A stretch of 64,000 nt of DNA from the NCBI GenBank assembly GCA_041394705.1, contig JAWKHS010000019.1, forward strand, positions 62,001-126,000, read 5' to 3'. The DNA is from Vicinamibacterales bacterium. Its GTDB lineage: Bacteria; Acidobacteriota; Vicinamibacteria; Vicinamibacterales; UBA2999. Below the pieces are notes generated by a model. That model was given only the letters and a program-made list of their open reading frames with translations. It made no database searches and was not told the origin of the DNA. Of this stretch, positions 46,533 through 54,984 are shown in pieces (position 1 is the stretch's first letter; every line of letters starts with the position of its first letter). A program made the position numbers and the translations under genes.

Positions 46533-48056
46533 ATGCAGCGGGCAAACAGCGTGAGATCGGGCAGGCGTGCGCAGGGCGCGCGTCGATTCATGTGGGCGGC
46601 GGTGTGCGCACTCGTGTGCGCGCTCGCCGCGAGCGCGCCGCCGGCGTTCGCACAGGCGCCCACGGTCAGTCTGAGCAAGGTCGTCGTCAAGCCAGGCGCG
46701 GCGACGCTCGTAACCGTCTCGGGCATGCCGGGCGCGAGCTTCGCCATTCTCGGCAGCTCGAAGGGCTCGGGCTTCGCGTTCGGCGGCGTGAGCTTCTCGG
46801 TGGGTGCCGACTTCGTCGTGCTCGCGCTGGGCAATCTCGATGGGAGCGGCAAGGCGGTCGTCAGCGTGACGCCGCCGTTTGCCGGCAGCGAACTCGATCG
46901 CTACTACCTGCAGGCGGCGACGTCGCCGTCGCCCGCGTTCTCGCCGCTCCAACTCGCGACCGGCGTGGTGCTCTTGAACGCGGATCTCAGCGGGCTCGCC
47001 GCCGCGATCGGCGTCGGTCCGCAGGGGCCGCCCGGCCCCCAGGGACCCACTGGACCGCAGGGCCCGGCAGGCGCGGCGGGTCCCCAGGGCACGCCCGGCG
47101 CCCAGGGCCCGGCCGGTCCGGCCGGCGCGGCTGGTCCGGCGGGACCGATGGGATCCGTCGGGCCGGCAGGCCCGCAGGGACCGCAGGGTCCGGCTGGTGC
47201 TGATGGTGCGGTCGGTCTGCAAGGGCCGGCTGGTCCAGTCGGCCCGGCCGGTGCGGATGGCGCGGTAGGTCCGCAAGGGCCGGCTGGTCCGATGGGCCCG
47301 GCCGGTGCGGATGGTGCGGTCGGTCCGCAAGGCCCCGTTGGCCCGATGGGCCCGGCTGGTCCGATGGGCCCGGCCGGTGCGGATGGCGCGATAGGTCCGC
47401 AGGGCCCGGCTGGTCCGGTCGGCCCGGCTGGTGCTGATGGTGCGGTGGGTCCGCAGGGCCCCGTTGGCCCGATGGGCGCGGCCGGTGCGGACGGTGCGGT
47501 CGGTCCGCAAGGGCCGGCTGGTCCGATGGGCCCGGCCGGTGCGGACGGTGCGGTCGGTCCGCAAGGGCCGGCTGGTCCGATGGGCCCGGCCGGTGCGGAT
47601 GGTGCGGTGGGTCCGCAGGGCCCGGTTGGCCCGGTGGGCGCGGCCGGTGCGGATGGTGCGGTAGGTCCGCAGGGCCCCGTTGGCCCGATGGGCCCGGCCG
47701 GTGCGGATGGGGCGGCGGGTCCCCAGGGGCCTGCGGGGCCGCAGGGCTCCGCGGGCGCTGCTGGACCGATGGGACCGGCTGGTCCGGCCGGTGCCAACGG
47801 CGTCAGCGGCTATCAGCTCGTCGTGGCCACGCTCGGTCCGAATACCACGACACCGAAGACCGTCACCGCGACGTGTCCCGCGGGCAAGTCGGTCGTCGGC
47901 GGCGGGTTCACGACGAGCGGTCTCACGACGACGCGCGTGACCGAGAACGGCCCGTCCAGCGCCACCGCCTGGTCGGCGATGGTCGGCGAGGGGCAGACAG
48001 GCACGCCGACCTGGACGCTGACGGTCACGGCGATCTGCGTCACCGCCGTACCGTAG
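46533..48056 (+). CDS. secreted collagen-like protein with 88 uninterrupted Gly-X-Y triplets
   Basis: 507 residues. An N-terminal basic region and signal peptide (to about residue 49, A-P-P-A-F-A-Q) precede a 110-residue beta-type domain of unknown family. Residues 162-425 are 88 perfect Gly-X-Y triplets, built largely from an 18-residue unit containing G-A-D-G-A-V. The C-terminal 80 residues hold A-T-C-P-A-G-K-S-V-V-G-G-G and a second cysteine near the end, a pattern seen in trimer-forming tails of bacterial collagens. It is likely a trimeric extracellular filament protein without a wall anchor. I chose the ATG at 46533 (AAGGAG 12 nt upstream); the frame is open further 5'. It converges with a secreted metalloprotease gene. 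Confidence 0.85.
   Translation: MQRANSVRSGRRAQGARRFMWAAVCALVCALAASAPPAFAQAPTVSLSKVVVKPGAATLVTVSGMPGASFAILGSSKGSGFAFGGVSFSVGADFVVLALGNLDGSGKAVVSVTPPFAGSELDRYYLQAATSPSPAFSPLQLATGVVLLNADLSGLAAAIGVGPQGPPGPQGPTGPQGPAGAAGPQGTPGAQGPAGPAGAAGPAGPMGSVGPAGPQGPQGPAGADGAVGLQGPAGPVGPAGADGAVGPQGPAGPMGPAGADGAVGPQGPVGPMGPAGPMGPAGADGAIGPQGPAGPVGPAGADGAVGPQGPVGPMGAAGADGAVGPQGPAGPMGPAGADGAVGPQGPAGPMGPAGADGAVGPQGPVGPVGAAGADGAVGPQGPVGPMGPAGADGAAGPQGPAGPQGSAGAAGPMGPAGPAGANGVSGYQLVVATLGPNTTTPKTVTATCPAGKSVVGGGFTTSGLTTTRVTENGPSSATAWSAMVGEGQTGTPTWTLTVTAICVTAVP
47196..47735 (+). repeat. 54-bp coding minisatellite in the collagen-like gene
   Basis: Ten occurrences of a G-A-D-G-A-V/I/A coding unit, spaced by 54 bp (six triplets) except one 72-bp step near 47304-47375. 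Neighbouring units are nearly identical in nucleotide sequence. The repeat length is a multiple of three, so gain or loss of units keeps the frame and changes filament length. Confidence 0.85.
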
Positions 48057-48084
48057 GCGCATCGCGCGCGAACGAGGTCTCGAG

Positions 48085-48116
48085 GCGGCCCGGCCGGCAG
48101 ATGTCCGGCGGGCCGC
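48085..48116. terminator. hairpin between convergent collagen-like and protease genes
   Basis: A near-perfect 12-bp stem with one bulge (GCGGCCC-type arms) lies between the two convergent stop codons. No U tract is present; it may act as a weak bidirectional terminator. Confidence 0.45.
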
Positions 48117-48131
48117 GTCGCGCGTACACGC

Positions 48132-49937
48132 TCAGGGCACGACGACCATGATCTCGGGCGAGGCCGGTCCCGCGCCGGCCCCGTTCTCTGCGACCGCGCG
48201 CACGAAGTAGGTGCCGGGCGGGACGCCCTGCGCGGCAATCGAGGTCTGCGCCACGGCGATGCGCGCCGTCGGGCGATCGGGTGACACGCCCACGAGCAGG
48301 GCGTAACGCGACACGCCGGGTCCGCCCGGCGGCGGCTGCCACGCGAGCCGCACCGCGCCGCCGGGGCCCGCGGCGGCGAGCAGGCCGATCGGGGCGCCGG
48401 GCAGGCCGTCGCCCACGACGACCACGACGTCGTGACTGGGCGCGCTCTCACCGTGCGCATTCGCGGCCACGACCCTGACGTAGTACACGCCGCGGCCCAC
48501 GCCGTCGACGACGAGGCCCGGCGTGCCGACGGCGACCTGGCCGATGTCCGCCGCGCCAGGAGCGCTGCCCGCGATCAGTCTGAACGCGGAGGCGGCCGGA
48601 CCGAGCGATGGCATCCAGGCGAGCGCCACGCGCGATCCCGACACGACCGCCGTGAGCCCGCCGGGAGTGCCAGGCGGGCCCGGCGTCGTCGCAGCCGCCG
48701 GATACGGCTCCGCCAGCGCGCTCAGATCCGCCGGTTGCAGGGGCAGCGACTCGGTCCGGTTCACGCACGCCGGATCCAGCCACGCCGACATGACGGCGTC
48801 CGGCGTGTCCACGTGCGGCAGGCCGATCGCGTGGCCGAGCTCGTGCGTCAGGATCTGTTCGTAGCAGCCGGTGCTGAGCCAGGCGAACTTGGACGCGGTG
48901 TTGTCGAGGACGACCATGCCCCGGGTGTGCTTGCCGAACGCGGTGCCTCCCACGACGCGGACCTCGGTGGTCGAGTAATAGGCGCCCCCGAGGGCGAGCA
49001 CGGGACTCGTGTCCGCGATCTCGTCGCACGGATCGCCGTAGGTCACCGAGATGCGGCCGTCGTCCGGCTCGCCGTTGGCGAAGCAGCGGGGCCCTCGCAG
49101 GACGCCCGGCTGCACCAGCAGCGGACTCCGGCCGCTCCACGCGGCCGCGGCCCGCACGAGTTGTCCGAGACCGCCGCCCGGAAAGAGCGGATGGCCGCCG
49201 GACTCCGAGTCCACGGCGATCGGCACGCCCCAGTCGGCCTCGTGCCAGCGTCCCCGCACGGGTGCCTGCACGGCCGGCGGAGGCGCCGCGGGTGCGCCGC
49301 CTGGCGCCTCCCCGGCCTGGGCCGGTCCCGGCATGGGCAGGCGCACGACGGTGCCGGCGAGGGCGCCGAGCGCGTCCAGGTCGGCGGCGGTGGCGGCTGG
49401 CGCGGTCCCCGGTGCCTCGCCCGCGTCCCGGCGGACCACGCGGAGCCCGGAGGCATCGGCGAGCGTCCACTTGCCGCGGTCCAGGCCCGTGACCGAGAGG
49501 GAATGATCGCGGGGACGGACGTCCACCAGGACGAACACCGTCTCTCCGGCCGCGAAGCGGGCCTGGCCGCCGATCGCCAGCGTTTCCCCGTCCAGCGTGC
49601 CGCCGAGCAGCTTCAGCTCGACGGCGCGCGGGGAGGCGCCGAAGCCCCAGGCCCGTTCCACCTCGAGCGTCACGTGGGTATAGGGAGCGTTCACGGCCGG
49701 GTCGCGGCGGACCTCCACCGTACGCACGACGCCGCGGATGGCCCCCGCGCTGGCGCGTGCGAGCGCCTCGTCCGATGCGCGGCCCGCGAGGGCGGCGAGG
49801 TCGGGCGCGCCGGTGGTGAGGAGGGTCGCCAGTGCCGCCGGCAGGGCCAGGGCGGCAAACGGCCGGCTCACGATTGTTCGCGCAGGCGCACGCTGGGGCC
49901 CGCGCCGCGGGCGCCCCGTCTCCGTCCGGCCGCTCAC
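48132..49937 (-). CDS. secreted matrixin-like metalloprotease with fibronectin type III domains
   Basis: 601 residues. After a hydrophobic signal (about 24-45) comes an N-terminal domain of unknown family. A metzincin catalytic domain follows with H365-E-L-G-H-A-I-G-L-P-H375, an exact H-E-x-x-H-x-x-G-x-x-H zinc site, and a following M-S-A-W that serves as Met-turn. The C-terminus holds two fibronectin type III folds (about 415-505 and 510-600; A-W-M-P-S, Y-Y-V-R-V-V and T-Y-F-V-R-A-V). A protease acting on extracellular protein is likely. GTG at 49937 was taken; GTG at 49871 would put the signal peptide at the very start and is a real alternative. It converges with the collagen-like gene. Confidence 0.85.
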   Translation of the reverse strand: MSGRTETGRPRRGPQRAPARTIVSRPFAALALPAALATLLTTGAPDLAALAGRASDEALARASAGAIRGVVRTVEVRRDPAVNAPYTHVTLEVERAWGFGASPRAVELKLLGGTLDGETLAIGGQARFAAGETVFVLVDVRPRDHSLSVTGLDRGKWTLADASGLRVVRRDAGEAPGTAPAATAADLDALGALAGTVVRLPMPGPAQAGEAPGGAPAAPPPAVQAPVRGRWHEADWGVPIAVDSESGGHPLFPGGGLGQLVRAAAAWSGRSPLLVQPGVLRGPRCFANGEPDDGRISVTYGDPCDEIADTSPVLALGGAYYSTTEVRVVGGTAFGKHTRGMVVLDNTASKFAWLSTGCYEQILTHELGHAIGLPHVDTPDAVMSAWLDPACVNRTESLPLQPADLSALAEPYPAAATTPGPPGTPGGLTAVVSGSRVALAWMPSLGPAASAFRLIAGSAPGAADIGQVAVGTPGLVVDGVGRGVYYVRVVAANAHGESAPSHDVVVVVGDGLPGAPIGLLAAAGPGGAVRLAWQPPPGGPGVSRYALLVGVSPDRPTARIAVAQTSIAAQGVPPGTYFVRAVAENGAGAGPASPEIMVVVP

Positions 49938-50054
49938 GTGCCTTCAATCGGCCGGGCCCCGCCCGGCTTCAAGCCCGGGGCCAGCGTCTGGACTCAAGCC
50001 TCGCGGCGGGTGGCCGATTGAGGATTGCGGAAGCGTCCCGGGGTGGCTGATGTC

Positions 50055-51002
50055 ATGAGGCGAAGTTCCGTGCCGGTCGTTGCGGGCCGGGTCCTGGATG
50101 GTCAGCAGTCGTTCGGTCGTGCCCGTGACGAGAGCGCGGCCTGGCAGGGGCTCGTGGCCCGGTCGCCGGCCATGGCGGCCCTCTGGCGCATCGTCGACCA
50201 CCTCGCGCCCGCGGCCCGGGCCACCCTCGTCACGGGGGACACCGGCACGGGCAAGACGCTGCTCGCGGACGTCGCGCTCCGGCTTGGTCCGTGCCGCGGC
50301 GAGCCCGTCGTCGTCCTCGACCCCGCCGCCGACGCGCACGCCCTGCGCCGCCTCCGGCAGACGGCCGCCGGCTCCCGGACGCCCGTGTCGTGCGCGGTCT
50401 CCGACCTGACCGCGCTGTCACCCGACGCGCAGGCGATCCTCGCCCGGGCACTGGCGAACGCCGAAGCCCGCGACCCCGGGCAGGGGCTGCACGTGATCGC
50501 GGTGAGCCGCGTCGACCCGCAGGAGGCGGTGCACTCTGGCCGGGTCGATCCGCGGCTGTACTACCGGCTCGCGACCGCGCGGTACCACATGCCACCGCTC
50601 GCCGCGCGCGTGGACGACATCCCCGACCTGGCCGCGGTGTTCCTGCGCGAGGCGAGCCGGCGCAGCGGCCTCGCGCCGCGGACGCTGACCGCGGCGGCCA
50701 CCGACGTGCTGGTCGCGCGCACGTGGCCGGGCAATGCGCGCGAGCTCCGCAACGTGGTGACGCGGGCGGCCGCGCTCGCCGACGACGGCGTGATCGGGGT
50801 GCAGACGATCAGGGAGGCGTGCGGCCTTGACGCGGTGGCCGCGCCGGCGCGTCAAGGCCGGCTACCGGAACGGGATCTGGCGGATCTGCACCGCGTGTCC
50901 GCGGCGCTCTCGTCGACGGGTGGGAACAAGTCGGCGGCGGCCCTGCAGCTCGGTGTGAGCCGCCGCTCGTTCTATCGAATGCTGGAGCGCCTGGGCGCGT
51001 GA
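50055..51002 (+). CDS. degenerate NtrC-like AAA+ protein with Fis-type HTH
   Basis: 315 residues. The Walker A loop is intact (G-D-T-G-T-G-K-T, about 62-69), as are Y-Y-R-L-A-T-A (about 168-174), D-D-I-P-D-L-A and the sensor II region A-R-T-W-P-G-N-A-R-E-L-R-N. A C-terminal Fis helix-turn-helix ends the protein (N-K-S-A-A-A-L-Q-L-G-V-S-R-R-S-F-Y). The GAFTGA loop that contacts sigma54 is absent, with about 25 residues missing between Walker A and B, and the Walker B D-E reads S-D. It probably cannot activate sigma54 promoters and may act as a plain DNA-binding regulator. No receiver domain is present. The start is uncertain: GTG at 50043 and TTG at 50025 are in frame. Confidence 0.8.
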   Translation: MRRSSVPVVAGRVLDGQQSFGRARDESAAWQGLVARSPAMAALWRIVDHLAPAARATLVTGDTGTGKTLLADVALRLGPCRGEPVVVLDPAADAHALRRLRQTAAGSRTPVSCAVSDLTALSPDAQAILARALANAEARDPGQGLHVIAVSRVDPQEAVHSGRVDPRLYYRLATARYHMPPLAARVDDIPDLAAVFLREASRRSGLAPRTLTAAATDVLVARTWPGNARELRNVVTRAAALADDGVIGVQTIREACGLDAVAAPARQGRLPERDLADLHRVSAALSSTGGNKSAAALQLGVSRRSFYRMLERLGA

Positions 51003-51035
51003 CCGTCCGGTCCCGCGCCAGGCGGCGGTGTGCGG

Positions 51036-51953
51036 CTAGCTGCCGCTCTTGAAGCGGAAGGACCCGTCTTCGAGGCGCTCGCGGTACGGCGTGTGGCAGG
51101 TGCCGCACGACGACCCGACGGACGCCGCCGCGGTCTTGGCCGCATCCCACGACCCGCTCTTCGCGGCCTTCTCCACGGCCAGGACGCTGGCGCGGGCGTC
51201 GGCCGCCCACTTCGCGCCGTCCATCTTGCCGCGCTTCTTCATGAAGGTCTCGGCCTCCGTGAAGGCCGCGGTCAGCGACGCGATGTTCTTCGTCGCCAGC
51301 TCGAGGTTGGAGCCGTCCGCCCCCTTGCGCAGCTCGCCCGAGGCGCCGGGGAGGCCGCGCATCGCCTTCTGCAGCGCCTCCTCGTCGGGCGTCATCGGCG
51401 GCGGGATGAAGCGCGCCAGGTCCAGCATCTTGTCGTTGACGACCGACGTGGCGAGCACGACCGGCTTGCCCGCGTACTTCGCGGCATTGGCGCCGAGGTC
51501 CTGCGCGTGGGCCTTGGACTTGGCGGCGACCGCCGCGGCGTCGTACTTCATGAGCAGGCCGATCACGGTGACGTAGGTGTTGGGCGTGACCGGGTCGCTG
51601 AGGCGTTGCGCGAGCACGAGCACGTCCGGCGCGCTCTTCGTCTTGTCCTGATCCACCGTGAAGGCCAGCGTGCCGAGCTGCTGGTCGACGATGCCCGTCA
51701 TGGCCACGTACTCGCCCATCCACTGATCGGGCCGGGCTGCGACCGAGCTGGCCGCGACGGGCACGATCGCGCGCGTCGGCGGCGGGAGCGTGCCCGGGGC
51801 GGCGGCGGGTGCCTGACCGCCCGGCGCGGGCCGCTGTCCACCCCCGGCCGGCTGTTGTTGTGCGGCCGCGATCGCGATCGACGCGACGGCCACGGTCGAT
51901 ACCATCGCGGCGAACCCGCGCCGGCGCGACGCGGAGGAACGAGCAATCGTCAT
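51036..51953 (-). CDS. periplasmic cytochrome c' / c-type monoheme protein
   Basis: 305 residues with a signal peptide (to about A-I-A-A-A-Q near 31). Residues about 55-180 form a beta-rich domain of unknown type with D-Q-W-M-G-E-Y-V-A-M-T-G. The C-terminal helical domain (about 190-305) ends with a single heme site C283-G-T-C-H287 near the C-terminus, the arrangement of cytochrome c'/c556. Likely a soluble periplasmic electron carrier or gas-binding heme protein. Start chosen at 51953, where GGAGTG lies upstream. It is divergent from the genes leading to the formate dehydrogenase operon, but a functional link is only a guess. Confidence 0.85.
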   Translation of the reverse strand: MTIARSSASRRRGFAAMVSTVAVASIAIAAAQQQPAGGGQRPAPGGQAPAAAPGTLPPPTRAIVPVAASSVAARPDQWMGEYVAMTGIVDQQLGTLAFTVDQDKTKSAPDVLVLAQRLSDPVTPNTYVTVIGLLMKYDAAAVAAKSKAHAQDLGANAAKYAGKPVVLATSVVNDKMLDLARFIPPPMTPDEEALQKAMRGLPGASGELRKGADGSNLELATKNIASLTAAFTEAETFMKKRGKMDGAKWAADARASVLAVEKAAKSGSWDAAKTAAASVGSSCGTCHTPYRERLEDGSFRFKSGS

Positions 51954-52039
51954 CTGGGGCACTCCTTCCAAAACGCGCTCATGATACCTCGCCGCCCCTG
52001 GCCCGGCAGTGGGATCGCGCCATAATTGCTTGTATTCGA

Positions 52040-52753
52040 ATGTCCACGGACGTGGCCGGCTGGGTGATCGCGTTCGCCGTCCTGGCGCAGGGCGCCCCGT
52101 GCGCGCCGGAGGCGCTGGCGCTCGACGACCGCGCCGCCGCGCTCGTGGCGGTCGGCGACGACGCGGAGGCCGACCGCGTGCTGCGCGCCGGGTACGCGGA
52201 TGCCGCGGCCTGCCCGGCCGTCGTCCTCGCCGCGTGGAGCTGGCAGGGATGGCTGGCCGCGAGACGGGCCGAGCCGACCGGCGGCCGCCCGGAGAATCTG
52301 GCGCCCGCGGCCGATGCCGCCGCCCGGCTGGCGACACTCGGCAGCGCGACCTCGCCCGCCGCGTACGCCACCGCCGTGATCCGTGCCGCCGAGGCGGCGG
52401 CACAGGACGAGCGCGACGAGATGGCGCTCTGGCTGGATCACGCCCACGCGCTCTCGCAGCGGCTGGCGCTGGGGGCCGATGCGCCGCGCTGGCCGCTGCC
52501 GATCGACACGGCCGAGGGACTGCTCTGGCTCGCCGTCGACGACTTCGAACAGGCGCTCGCGGCATTCGAACGGGCCGTGGCGGCGAACGACACGCCGGTC
52601 GCGTGGCTCGGGTTCGCCAGGGCCATGGACGGTCTCGGCCGTGAGGCGCAGGCGTGCGCGGCGCTCAGGCGGGCCGCCGGCACGGGGCCGTCCGCCGGGA
52701 ATGGGCGCGCGGCCGCGACGGCGCGGGAACGACTGCGGAGCGCGTGCCCCTGA
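52040..52753 (+). CDS. helical-repeat (TPR-like) hypothetical protein
   Basis: 237 residues with a short hydrophobic N-terminus that may be a signal peptide (G-W-V-I-A-F-A-V-L-A-Q-G-A). The rest is helical repeats, including a TPR-like unit near 170-205 (F-E-Q-A-L-A-A-F-E-R-A-V-A). No family recognised. A CATAAT hexamer at 52021-52026 may be its -10, giving a leader of a few nt. The stop overlaps the next ATG (TGATG). Confidence 0.65.
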   Translation: MSTDVAGWVIAFAVLAQGAPCAPEALALDDRAAALVAVGDDAEADRVLRAGYADAAACPAVVLAAWSWQGWLAARRAEPTGGRPENLAPAADAAARLATLGSATSPAAYATAVIRAAEAAAQDERDEMALWLDHAHALSQRLALGADAPRWPLPIDTAEGLLWLAVDDFEQALAAFERAVAANDTPVAWLGFARAMDGLGREAQACAALRRAAGTGPSAGNGRAAATARERLRSACP

Positions 52754-53004
52754 TGCCCGACTATCGGCCCGAGATTCTCGACGCCCTGGCCGCGCACGGC
52801 CTCGTGCCCGCGCCCACCACGGAGCCCGCCCTCCTGCGCAGGACCGTGAGCCGCCTGTACCGGTACGAGATCCGGGTGCTGCGGGACCGCTGCCGGGCCG
52901 GCGACTTCCCGGTCCGGGACCTGGCCGGCCGGGTGGTGGCGCTCCGCCGCCGCTACCTGCTCCTGTCCACGCCCATCGACCGCTGGACGATCGACCCCGG
53001 CTGA
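52753..53004 (+). CDS. small basic hypothetical protein
   Basis: 83 residues, basic, no signal peptide or membrane segment, with R-L-Y-R-Y-E-I-R-V-L-R-D-R-C in the middle. I do not recognise it. It overlaps the upstream gene by TGATG and ends 78 nt before the formate dehydrogenase gene, so it could be an accessory of that operon, but nothing in the sequence shows this. Confidence 0.65.
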   Translation: MPDYRPEILDALAAHGLVPAPTTEPALLRRTVSRLYRYEIRVLRDRCRAGDFPVRDLAGRVVALRRRYLLLSTPIDRWTIDPG

Positions 53005-53082
53005 GCCACGGGCGGGCGGCGCGCGCCGAGACCGGATCCGGCGGCGCGAACGGGCGTAAACCTGCGTGCTACTCTTTCGCGT

Positions 53083-54981
53083 ATGGCACGCCTGCATCGA
53101 CTGACGCATCCCCTCGTGCGCGACACGCGCGGAGGGCCGCTCCGACGCGCCTCGTGGGACGAGGCGATCGAGCGCGCCGCCGCGGGGCTCAAGACCGTCG
53201 TGGACCGCCGCGGCCCGCAGGCGTTCGGGCTCTTCAGCTGTTCGAAGAGCACGAACGAGATGAACTACGCCGCGCAGAAGTTCGCGCGCGCCGTCATCGG
53301 GTCGAACAACATCGACAGCTGCAACCGTACTTGACACGCCCCCAGCGTCGCCGGTCTGGCGGCGGTCTTCGGAATGGGCGGCGGGACGACGTCGTATCGC
53401 GAGATCGAGGAGACCGACTGCGTCCTCCTGTGGGGCTCGAACGCCCGCGAGACGCACCCGATCTTCTTCCATCACCTGCTCAAGGGGCTCCACCGGGGGG
53501 CGCGCCTGTTCGCCGTGGATCCCCGGCGCACGACCTCCGCGCAGTGGGCCGAGCTCTGGGCCGGCCTCGACGTCGGTACCGACATCGCCCTCGCGCATGC
53601 GATGGCGCGCGAGATCATCGTGTCCGGGCTGGCGCACCGGGAGTTCATCGCCAACGCCACCTCCGGCTTCGAGGCGTACAAGGCATCGGTCATGCCGTGG
53701 ACGCTCGAGCGGGGCGAGCAGGCGACGGGCGTGCCGGCCGGCCTCATCCGCGAGATGGCGCACGGCTACGCGACGGCGCCGCGGGCCATGATCTGCTGGA
53801 CGCTCGGCATCACCGAGCACCACAACGCCGTCGACAACGTGCTGTCGCTCATCAACCTCGCGCTGCTGACCGGGCACGTCGGGAGGTGGGGATCGGGCAT
53901 CAATCCGCTGCGCGGCCAGAACAACGTCCAGGGCGGCGGCGACATGGGCGCGCTGCCGGACCGGCTTCCCGGGTTCCAGCACGTCGAGAACGACGAGGTC
54001 CGCGAGCGGTTCGATCGCGCCTGGGGTGTCGCGGTGCCCCCGAAACGCGGATGGCACCTGTCCGGGATGTTCGAGGCCATGGACCGTGGTGACCTCACGG
54101 CCCTGTACGTCATCGGCGAGAATCCGGCGCAGTCGGAGGCCGATCAGCACCGGGCGGAGCGGCTCCTCTCGAATCTGGAGTGCCTCGTCGTGCAGGACGT
54201 GATGCGGACGGCCACGGCGGAACTGGCCGACGTCGTCTTTCCGGCGGCGGCGGGCTCCTTCGAGTCGGAGGGCACGGTCACGTCGAGCGAGCGCCGCGTC
54301 CAGCGCGTGCGCCGCGCGAAGGCGCCGCTCGGCGAGAGCCGGGACGATCTCGACATCATCGTGTCCCTGGCGCGCGCCATGGGCGCGACGTGGCCGGCGA
54401 CGGACCCCGAGGGGATCTGGAACGAGCTCAGGACGCTGTCGCCCGTGCACACGGGCATGAGCTACGCGCGCCTGGAGGCCGAGGGCGGCCTGCACTGGCC
54501 CTGCTACGACGACGACCACCCGGGCGAGGCGTTCCTGCACGCACGGCTCTGGGAGCGCCCGGTGGGCGGCGCCCGCGCGCCGTTCTCGGTCGTGGAGCAC
54601 GCCCTGCCGGTCGAAGCCCTCGACGACGAGTACCCGATGCGACTCACGACGGGGCGCCGCCTGGCGGAGTACAACACCGGTGTGCAGACGGGCCGCTACG
54701 CGTCGCCCACCAGGCGGGGCGAGACCATCGACGTCTCGCCCGAGGACGCCGCGCGGCTGGGGTTCAGCGAAGGCCAGGCGGTGCGCGTCAGGTCCAGGCG
54801 CGGGAGCGTCGTCGCCCCCGTGCACATCGATCGGGCGCTCCGTCCCGGCCTCACGTTCATGACGTTCCACTTTCCGGAGGACGTCGCCACCAACCATCTC
54901 ACGATCGACGCCATCGACCCGAAGTCGGGCACGGCGGAGTTCAAGGCGGCCGCCGTCCGCCTGGAAGCAGTCGAAGGGTAG
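53083..54981 (+). CDS. fdhA: selenocysteine formate dehydrogenase catalytic subunit (lacks N-terminal [4Fe-4S] domain)
   Basis: 632 residues if the in-frame TGA at 53332-53334 is read as selenocysteine (residue 84), in S-C-N-R-T-U-H-A-P-S-V-A-G; frame and homology continue past it without a break. It oxidises formate or reduces CO2 at a bis-MGD molybdenum or tungsten centre bound by U84, with the adjacent H85. Other landmarks: W-G-S-N-A-R-E-T-H-P, D146-P-R-R-T, G-Q-N-N-V-Q-G-G-G-D-M-G-A-L and L-T-T-G-R-R-L-A-E-Y-N-T-G near the C-terminus. The protein begins at L-T-H-P-L-V-R and lacks the usual N-terminal four-cysteine [4Fe-4S] domain, which is found on the protein encoded at 56862-57779. Start ATG 53083 has no ribosome site but TACTCT 7 nt upstream, so it may be leaderless. 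Confidence 0.92.
53332..53363 (+). promoter_or_regulatory. bacterial SECIS element with UGA selenocysteine codon
   Basis: The TGA at 53332-53334 is followed 12 nt later by a hairpin: stem GTCGCC (53347-53352) with GGCGGC (53358-53363), one G-U pair, and apical loop GGTCT (53353-53357). The GGUCU loop is the SelB-binding signature of the E. coli fdhF element, and the distance from UGA fits. Confidence 0.9.
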
Positions 54982-54984
54982 CCA

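Noticed and set aside
47196..47735. 54-bp regularly spaced repeats as a possible CRISPR array
   Set aside because: The units abut without unique spacers and encode in-frame Gly-X-Y triplets.
46904..47797. Pro/Ala/Gly-rich open frame antisense to the collagen-like gene
   Set aside because: It mirrors the Gly-X-Y repeat codons on the other strand and has no signal, start context or partner.
53083..53334. An 83-codon protein ending at TGA, with a separate truncated FdhA starting at 53374
   Set aside because: The TGA is at the selenocysteine position, frame and homology continue through it, and a SECIS-like hairpin follows; one gene is the better reading.
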